A stretch of 10,232 nt of DNA from an uncultured Gemmatimonadota bacterium. Its GTDB lineage: Bacteria > Gemmatimonadota > Gemmatimonadetes > Gemmatimonadales > GWC2-71-9. The stretch covers positions 1-10,232 of the forward strand of contig CAMPKP010000129.1 of the NCBI GenBank assembly GCA_946887295.1. The letters run 5' to 3'. Both the position numbers and the translations under genes were made by a program. Shown in pieces: positions 5,656 to 10,232 of the stretch. The notes beneath the pieces are model-generated. The model was not told the DNA's origin. It searched no databases and saw only the letters and a list, made by a program, of their open reading frames with translations. Positions within the stretch are counted from its first letter, which is position 1. Each line of letters opens with the position of its first letter.

Positions 5656-7488
5656 ATGGCCGTGAAGATCTTCCGCTGGAAGGCCATCGGTCCGCTGGCG
5701 CTGCTCCTCGTCCTCGTCGGCCTGCTGCTGTGGCTGTTCGCCGAGCCGGTGGCGAAGGACACGACCGAGGAGGTGAGCACCGAGCTGCTGGGGACGCAGG
5801 TGGACGTGGGCAAGCTCGACATCATCGCGGACCAGGCCTCGGTGGACCTGCGCGCCCTGCAGATCGCCGATCCCTTCAACCTGAACCGCAACCTGGTCGA
5901 GGTGTCCGACATCCGGCTGAAGCTGAATCCCCTCGCACTGGCCGAGAAGAAGTTCGTGGTGGAGAACTTCAGGCTGAGCGGAATGCGCTTCGGCACGGCC
6001 CGGAAGACCCCGGCCCGGCCGGTGAAGGGTGACGGCTTCGCCCCCCAGGCGCTGCGCTCGGTGCGCGAATGGTCTCGGCAGTTCGACGTGCCGATCCTCC
6101 AGCTCACCCCCATCGACACCATCAAGCAGCTGGTCCTGAATCCGGAGCAGCTCACGACCGTGCGCGCCGCGCAGGCGGCCGCGGCCCGCGCCGACTCGGC
6201 GCGCCGCGCGCTGGACCAGGCGTTCCAGCAGCTCGACATCGAAGGGACGCTGGACACGGCCGGAGCGCTGGTGCAGCGGCTCAAGGCCACCGATCCGCGG
6301 TCGCTCGGCCTCGACGGGACCCGCAAGGCGATCGAGGACACGCGGGCCACGCTCAGGCGGCTCGAGGACGCCAAGAAGCGGGTCGCGGCGCTGGAGCAGC
6401 AGGTGAAGGGCGGGGTCGCGGCGCTCACGTCGGGCCTCGCGACGCTGGACGAGGCGCGAAAGAAGGATTACGCCTTCGCGAGGTCGCTGCTCAAGCTGCC
6501 GTCCTTCTCGGCGCCGGATATCGGCAAGGCCTTCTTCGGAAAGGTCAGCATCGATCGCTTCCAGCAGGCGCTGTACTACACCGAGCTGGCCCGGCACTAC
6601 ATGCCGCCCGGGCTGTTGCCCAGGGAGGATCCGGGCCCGCAGCGGTTGCGCGCGTCGGGGAAGACCATCCGGTTCCCGAAGGAAAGGGACTGGCCGAAGT
6701 TCCTCCTGCAGATGGGCCAGATCGACCTGGCGATCGGTGGCGACAGCCCGCTGCGAGGCGCGTACGAGGCGGTGGTGCAGGGGCTCACCTCCGACCCCTC
6801 GCTCTACGGCAAGCCGACGGTGGTGCACACCACCCGCACGGCGGAGGGCAGCGCGATCGCGTCCATCGACGTGCGCGGCGTCATCGATCACGTGCATCCC
6901 GACAGAATCAGGGACTCGGCGTCGGCGCGGCTCAGGGGCGTGAAGCTTCCCAGCCTCACCGTGCCGGGACTCGACTTCCGGCTCGAGCCGGGGATCGGCG
7001 CGGCCAATCTCGGCTTCTCGCTCCGGAATGACGACATCTCGGGACGGTGGTCCATCGGCTCCGACCAGGTGAGCTGGGCGCTCGACAGCACCGGCAAGCG
7101 GCTCAACGAGCTGGAGCAGCTGGTCTGGCGGGTGGTCTCGGGTCTGAAGGAGCTGTCGGTGGACGCCCGGGTGAGCGGACCGCTGCGCTCGCCCCGGCTC
7201 GCGGTCTCGAGCAATCTCGACCGCGCGATCGCGCAGCGCCTCGAGGCGGTCATCGGCGAGGAGGTGGCGAAGGCGGAGAAGATGGCTCGGGCCAAGGTCG
7301 ACAGCGTGGTGTCCTCGAAGGTCGAGCCGGTGAAGCGCCAGGTCGCGGAGGTCAGGAGCCAGGCGGAGCAGCGGCTCGCGGTGGAGCGAAAGCGGCTGGA
7401 CGATGTGGAGCAGCAGCTGCAGGCCGAGCTCAAGCGCCTGACCGGGGGCCTCGCGCCGGGCATCAAGCTGCCGAAGCTCGGCATCTAG
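5656..7488 (+). CDS. TIGR03545-type, AsmA-like membrane-anchored coiled-coil protein
   Basis: 610 residues. The N-terminus has a basic start and one membrane anchor (about 12-32, GPLALLLVLVGLLLWLF) with the remainder predicted outside the cytoplasm. Next comes an AsmA-like stretch at about 45-115: a TQVDVGKLDI strand, LRALQIADPFNLNRNLVEV, RLKLNPLALAEKKFVVENF and RLSGMRFGT. In AsmA-type repeat proteins this dP-nlv-v/k-fvv-n-l pattern begins a lipid-transfer groove. A long Ala/Arg/Gln/Glu-rich helical region (about 170-270) looks coiled-coil. Then comes YYTELARHYMPPGLLP at about 300-318 and a beta-rich part. A second coiled coil lies at about 535-600, before the end at LGI. I assign it to the TIGR03545 family by recollection of N-terminal pattern, length and neighbour. 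A role in envelope lipid or polymer handling is inference only. GGAG lies 7 nt upstream of the ATG. Confidence 0.72.
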   Translation: MAVKIFRWKAIGPLALLLVLVGLLLWLFAEPVAKDTTEEVSTELLGTQVDVGKLDIIADQASVDLRALQIADPFNLNRNLVEVSDIRLKLNPLALAEKKFVVENFRLSGMRFGTARKTPARPVKGDGFAPQALRSVREWSRQFDVPILQLTPIDTIKQLVLNPEQLTTVRAAQAAAARADSARRALDQAFQQLDIEGTLDTAGALVQRLKATDPRSLGLDGTRKAIEDTRATLRRLEDAKKRVAALEQQVKGGVAALTSGLATLDEARKKDYAFARSLLKLPSFSAPDIGKAFFGKVSIDRFQQALYYTELARHYMPPGLLPREDPGPQRLRASGKTIRFPKERDWPKFLLQMGQIDLAIGGDSPLRGAYEAVVQGLTSDPSLYGKPTVVHTTRTAEGSAIASIDVRGVIDHVHPDRIRDSASARLRGVKLPSLTVPGLDFRLEPGIGAANLGFSLRNDDISGRWSIGSDQVSWALDSTGKRLNELEQLVWRVVSGLKELSVDARVSGPLRSPRLAVSSNLDRAIAQRLEAVIGEEVAKAEKMARAKVDSVVSSKVEPVKRQVAEVRSQAEQRLAVERKRLDDVEQQLQAELKRLTGGLAPGIKLPKLGI

Positions 7489-7503
7489 GAAGGCCGCGAC
7501 GCT

Positions 7504-7534
7504 CTGGCAGCGCTTCCCTTCCCGGGTAAGTTTG
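7504..7534 (+). promoter_or_regulatory. Possible promoter of the pnt operon
   Basis: In the 74-bp gap before pntAA, CTGGCA (7504-7509, four of six to TTGACA) is followed after 17 nt by TAAGTT (7527-7532). The latter extends to TAAGTTTG (7527-7534), an exact fit to TAnnTTTG, the -7 motif known from Bacteroidetes. A start near 7540 would leave a short UTR with GGAG at 7554-7557. No strong terminator separates this from the TIGR03545-type gene, so read-through is also possible. Confidence 0.3.
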
Positions 7535-7553
7535 CACGACCCCATCCTGAAGC

Positions 7554-7557
7554 GGAG
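7554..7557 (+). promoter_or_regulatory. Ribosome binding site of pntAA
   Basis: GGAG lies 5 nt before the ATG at 7563 and fixes the start of pntAA. Confidence 0.55.
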
Positions 7558-7562
7558 TCCCG

Positions 7563-8717
7563 ATGCGCATCGGTGTTCCCAAGGAAACCGCCCCGGGCGA
7601 GCGGCGCGTGGCGCTGGTCCCCGAGTCCGCCAAGAAGCTGATCCAGGCCGGCTACGAGGTCGCAGCCGAGGCCGGAGCCGGAGATGCCGCCGGCTATTCC
7701 GACCAGGCGTATCGCGATGCCGGCGCGACCATCGAGACCGACGCCGCGGCCCTGCTCGGCTCGTCCGACCTGGTGCTGAAGGTCGGGCCGCCCGCGACCG
7801 GGGCGGGCGCCAGGGACGAGACCGGCTGGATGCGGCCCGGCACCATCTATGTGGGCTCGCTCATGCCGCTCCGGAATCACGACGCCGTCCGGGCGCTGGC
7901 CGCACGCAGGATCACCGCCTTTTCCACCGATGCCATCCCCCGGACCACCCGGGCCCAGGCCATGGACACGCTTTCATCCATGGCGAACATCGCCGGGTAC
8001 CGGGGCGTGCTGCTCGCCGCGGTGGAGCTCAACAAGTACTTCCCGATGCTGATGACCGCGGCCGGCATGGTGCCGCCCGCCAAGGTGTTCGTGATCGGGG
8101 CCGCGGTCGCCGGGCTCCAGGCGATCGCGACCGCCAAGCGGCTCGGCGCCAACGTGGTGGCCACCGACGTCCGGCCGGAGGTGAAGGAGCAGATCGAGAG
8201 CGTCGGCGGGAAGTACGTGGGCATCGAGCTGGGCGAGGCCGCCTCCGCCGGGGGCGGATACGCCAGGGAGCTGTCCGAGGCGGACCAGGCGAGACAGCGC
8301 GAGCTCCTCGCGGCGCAGGTGGCTCAGTCCGACGTCGTGATCACCACCGCGCTCATCGGCGGCGTCTTCGCGCCGAGGCTGCTCACCGCCGAGATGGTAC
8401 GGAGCATGAAGCCGGGCGCGGTGATCGTGGACCTCGCGGCCGACGGGGGAGGGAATTGCGAGCTCTCGCGCCCCGGGGAGACGACGCGGGTGGGCGGGGT
8501 CACCATCCTGGCGCCGCTCAACGTGGCCGCCTCGATGCCGCTTCACGCCAGCCTGCTGTTCTCCCGCAACCTCACCGCGTTCGTGCAGGCCTTCACCAGG
8601 GACAAGCGCTTCCAGCTCGACCCCGCGGACGACATTCAACAGGGCGCGCTCATCACCCACGACGGGGAGGTGAAGCACCAGCGCACCCGGGACGCTCTCC
8701 AGAAAGGCGCCGCATGA
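7563..8717 (+). CDS. pntAA: NAD(P) transhydrogenase subunit alpha part 1 (NAD(H)-binding domain I)
   Basis: 384 residues: the soluble dI subunit of proton-translocating transhydrogenase. It binds NAD(H) on the cytoplasmic face and passes hydride to NADP+ held by PntB. The N-terminus MRIGVPKETAPGERRVALVP is the typical alanine dehydrogenase/PNT signature. RAQAMDTLSSMANIAGYRGV near residue 140 is the conserved nucleotide-site region. The Rossmann loop is GAAVAG at 179-184 with the following acidic residue at D202 (VVATDVRPE). Near the C-terminus LIGGVFAPRLLTAEMV and GAVIVDLAADGGGNCELS match the family. The length fits the split form, in which the membrane part of alpha is a separate gene. Alanine dehydrogenase is the alternative by fold, but the downstream pntAB and pntB exclude it in practice. 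The stop overlaps the pntAB start (ATGA). Confidence 0.95.
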   Translation: MRIGVPKETAPGERRVALVPESAKKLIQAGYEVAAEAGAGDAAGYSDQAYRDAGATIETDAAALLGSSDLVLKVGPPATGAGARDETGWMRPGTIYVGSLMPLRNHDAVRALAARRITAFSTDAIPRTTRAQAMDTLSSMANIAGYRGVLLAAVELNKYFPMLMTAAGMVPPAKVFVIGAAVAGLQAIATAKRLGANVVATDVRPEVKEQIESVGGKYVGIELGEAASAGGGYARELSEADQARQRELLAAQVAQSDVVITTALIGGVFAPRLLTAEMVRSMKPGAVIVDLAADGGGNCELSRPGETTRVGGVTILAPLNVAASMPLHASLLFSRNLTAFVQAFTRDKRFQLDPADDIQQGALITHDGEVKHQRTRDALQKGAA

Positions 8718-9058
8718 CGCTGCTCGAGACCGCCGCGCCCGTCGCGGCCCAGACCGCGGACATCTGGTCGCAGATCTACGTTTTCGTGCTCGCCACGTTC
8801 ATCGGCCTGGGCGTGATCCGCCGGGTCTCCCGGCTGCTGCACACCCCGCTCATGTCGCTCACCAACGCGATCTCGGCGATCGCGGTGGTCGGCGCCATCC
8901 TGGTCGCGGGCCCGGACTACCCGATCGAGATCCGGATCCTCGGCACGATCGCGGTGTTCGCGTCCATGACCAACATCGTGAGCGGATTCCTCATCACCGA
9001 GCGCATGCTCAAGATGTTCAAGACCGAGCCCAGGACGGGCGAGGGGCCCCGGTCATGA
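8714..9058 (+). CDS. pntAB: NAD(P) transhydrogenase subunit alpha part 2 (membrane domain)
   Basis: 114 residues, an integral membrane subunit that with the PntB helices forms the proton channel. After about 20 polar and Ala-rich residues there are three hydrophobic helices: IYVFVLATFIGLGVIRRV (about 22-39), a second spanning SLTNAISAIAVVGAILVAG (about 50-69), and ILGTIAVFASMTNIVSGFL (about 76-94). A basic tail with TERMLKMFK follows. HTPLMSLTNAISAI is the family hallmark. The ATG overlaps the pntAA stop and the TGA overlaps the pntB start, both as ATGA, so all three subunits are probably made in coupled fashion. AAAGG at 8703-8707 is 6 nt upstream of the ATG. Confidence 0.94.
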   Translation: MTLLETAAPVAAQTADIWSQIYVFVLATFIGLGVIRRVSRLLHTPLMSLTNAISAIAVVGAILVAGPDYPIEIRILGTIAVFASMTNIVSGFLITERMLKMFKTEPRTGEGPRS

Positions 9059-10232
9059 GCCACGGCTTCGTCCAGCTGGCGTACCTGATCGCCACCGGGC
9101 TGTTCGTCTTCGCGCTGCACTGGATGAACACGCCCGCGACCGCGCGACGCGGCGTCTACGCGGGCGTGATCGGGATGACGCTGGCGGTGGTCGCCACCTG
9201 GGCCCAGCCCGAGGTGGTGCACCACCTGTGGATCGTCGGCGCGGTGGTCGCGGGGTTCGCCGTGGGCATACCGCTCTCACGGGTGCCGCTCACCGCGGTC
9301 CCGCAGCGGACGGCGCTCTCCCACGCGTTCGGCGGCCTCGCCGCGGGACTGGTGGGGGCGGCCAAGTTCTACCTCTGGTCCGGTGAGGGCTCGGCGCAGC
9401 TCACCGCCTTCCGGACCACGGCGATCATCGCCGAGGTGCTGCTGGGCTTCCTCACCTTCACCGGCAGCCTCATGGCGGCGGGAAAGCTCCAGGAGGTGAA
9501 GTGGATCCCTCAGCGGCCGGTGACGTATCCGCTGCAGAACCTCACCAACGTGGGGCTGCTGCTGCTGGCCGCGGCGCTCGGCGTGGGCGTGGTGCTCCAG
9601 CCGACCGCGGCCTGGGCGCCGGTGGCGTTCGCCGCGATCATCGCACTGGCGCTGCTCTTCGGCGTGCTGCTCATCATTCCCATCGGCGGCGCCGACATGC
9701 CGACCGTGATCGCGATCCTCAACGCGTACGCCGGCCTCGCGGCCGTCGCGATGGGCTTCGTGCTCGACAACAAGCTGCTGATCACCGCCGGAGCGCTGGA
9801 CGGCTCCAGCGGACTCATCCTCGCGGTCATCATGTGCAAGGCGATGAACCGCTCCTTCACCAACGTGCTCTTCGGCGCCTTCGGCCAGGTGCAGCAGACC
9901 AAGGCCGGCGGCGAGGAGCGGCTCTACAAGGCGGAGTCCATCGAGGGGGCGGCGCAGGTCCTGGAGCAGGCGAACCTGGTGGTGATCGTTCCCGGCTACG
10001 GCATGGCCGTGGCGCAGGCTCAGCACAAGGTGCGCGAGCTGTACGATCAGCTCCGCAAGCGCGGCATCGCGGTGAAGTTCGCCATCCACCCCGTCGCGGG
10101 ACGGATGCCGGGGCATATGAACGTGCTCCTGGCGGAGGCCGACATCCCGTACACCGACCTGGTCGAGATGGACGAGATCAACCCCGACATGCCGCAGGTG
10201 GACGTGGCGCTCGTGGTCGGGGCGAACGACGT
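9055..10232 (+). CDS. pntB: NAD(P) transhydrogenase subunit beta (partial, 3' end outside window)
   Basis: 392 full codons are visible; family members are usually about 460-480 residues, so roughly the last 70 are missing. The N-terminal part is a multi-helix membrane domain. H90 (LSHAFGGLAAGLVG), D214 (GGADMPTV) and N223 (AILNAYAGLAAVAMGF) fall within one residue of E. coli PntB His91, Asp213 and Asn222, positions known to matter for proton translocation. SSGLILAVIMCKAMNRSF is the conserved segment before the soluble domain. The C-terminal NADP(H)-binding dIII begins with VVIVPGYGMAVAQAQHKV, followed by KFAIHPVAGRMPGHMNVLLA, EINPDMPQVDVALVVGAND and the window edge. All visible motifs are intact. 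The start overlaps the pntAB stop (ATGA), with GAGGGG (9041-9046) 8 nt upstream. Confidence 0.95.
   Translation, partial: MSHGFVQLAYLIATGLFVFALHWMNTPATARRGVYAGVIGMTLAVVATWAQPEVVHHLWIVGAVVAGFAVGIPLSRVPLTAVPQRTALSHAFGGLAAGLVGAAKFYLWSGEGSAQLTAFRTTAIIAEVLLGFLTFTGSLMAAGKLQEVKWIPQRPVTYPLQNLTNVGLLLLAAALGVGVVLQPTAAWAPVAFAAIIALALLFGVLLIIPIGGADMPTVIAILNAYAGLAAVAMGFVLDNKLLITAGALDGSSGLILAVIMCKAMNRSFTNVLFGAFGQVQQTKAGGEERLYKAESIEGAAQVLEQANLVVIVPGYGMAVAQAQHKVRELYDQLRKRGIAVKFAIHPVAGRMPGHMNVLLAEADIPYTDLVEMDEINPDMPQVDVALVVGAND

Noticed and set aside
3128..5665. Very long open frame (845 codons) on the plus strand, antisense to thrA and running through the TIGR03546-type gene
   Set aside because: It is rich in Arg/Gly/Asp/Pro as expected of antisense frames in high-GC DNA, has no recognisable domain, and overlaps genes with clear family motifs.
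3876..6428. 850-codon open frame on the minus strand covering the TIGR pair and the 5' part of thrA
   Set aside because: It is a shadow frame. It crosses the divergent promoter region, is Ser/Arg/Ala-rich without motifs, and conflicts with well supported genes on both strands.
7500..7512. Small CGCT/AGCG hairpin after the TIGR03545-type gene as a terminator
   Set aside because: It has a four-base stem and no T-tract after it, so it is too weak to call.
5602..7545. 647-codon minus-strand open frame opposite the TIGR03545-type gene
   Set aside because: Its composition (His/Leu/Arg/Gln) mirrors the plus-strand codons of a GC-rich gene, and no start context or motif supports it.
7532..9058. 508-codon plus-strand frame ending with the pntAB protein
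   Set aside because: Only its C-terminal part (from 8714) is real. The upstream portion is the +1 shadow of pntAA, so this is not a fused alpha subunit.
9277..10116. Minus-strand open frame (279 codons) opposite pntB
   Set aside because: pntB on the plus strand shows unbroken transhydrogenase motifs through this region; the antisense frame has none.

Overview
The window is high-GC (roughly two-thirds G+C by eye), gene-dense bacterial DNA holding ordinary housekeeping genes. I see no phage, IS element, CRISPR array, rRNA or tRNA. A fused aspartate kinase/homoserine dehydrogenase in a thrA-thrB-thrC operon, a SWIB-domain protein with a histone-like tail, a TIGR03545/TIGR03546-type gene pair and a three-gene transhydrogenase together suggest an uncultured high-GC Gram-negative. 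Gemmatimonadota or a similar lineage is my tentative guess; no single marker settles it.

Layout. (1) 1-140, minus strand: start of a Lys/Ala/Arg-rich protein whose sequence after the tail matches the entry to a bacterial SWIB/MDM2 domain; it runs off the left edge. (2) 141-297: a spacer with nested inverted repeats and a weak promoter for the SWIB gene. (3) 298-5059, minus strand: the threonine operon, transcribed leftward in the order thrA (aspartokinase-homoserine dehydrogenase), thrB (homoserine kinase), thrC (threonine synthase). Both junctions are 4-bp ATGA/GTGA overlaps. Together these genes encode aspartate to threonine except aspartate-semialdehyde dehydrogenase. (4) 5060-5132: a divergent promoter region. 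Both flanking genes lack a Shine-Dalgarno sequence and each has a TANNNT hexamer exactly 6 nt before its ATG, so both mRNAs are predicted to be leaderless. An imperfect dyad lies between the two hexamers. (5) 5133-7488, plus strand: a small multi-pass membrane protein (TIGR03546-like) followed by a membrane-anchored, AsmA-like, coiled-coil protein (TIGR03545-like), both of unknown function. (6) 7563-10232, plus strand: pntAA-pntAB-pntB, the proton-translocating NAD(P) transhydrogenase, again joined by 4-bp ATGA overlaps; pntB runs off the right edge.

Functional links: transhydrogenase makes NADPH from NADH using the proton gradient, and the homoserine branch of the threonine pathway consumes NAD(P)H. 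The blocks look like separately promoted units, so I do not claim co-regulation. The least ordinary points are the twin leaderless divergent starts with the dyad between them, the uncharacterised envelope gene pair, and the SWIB protein with its histone-H1-like tail.
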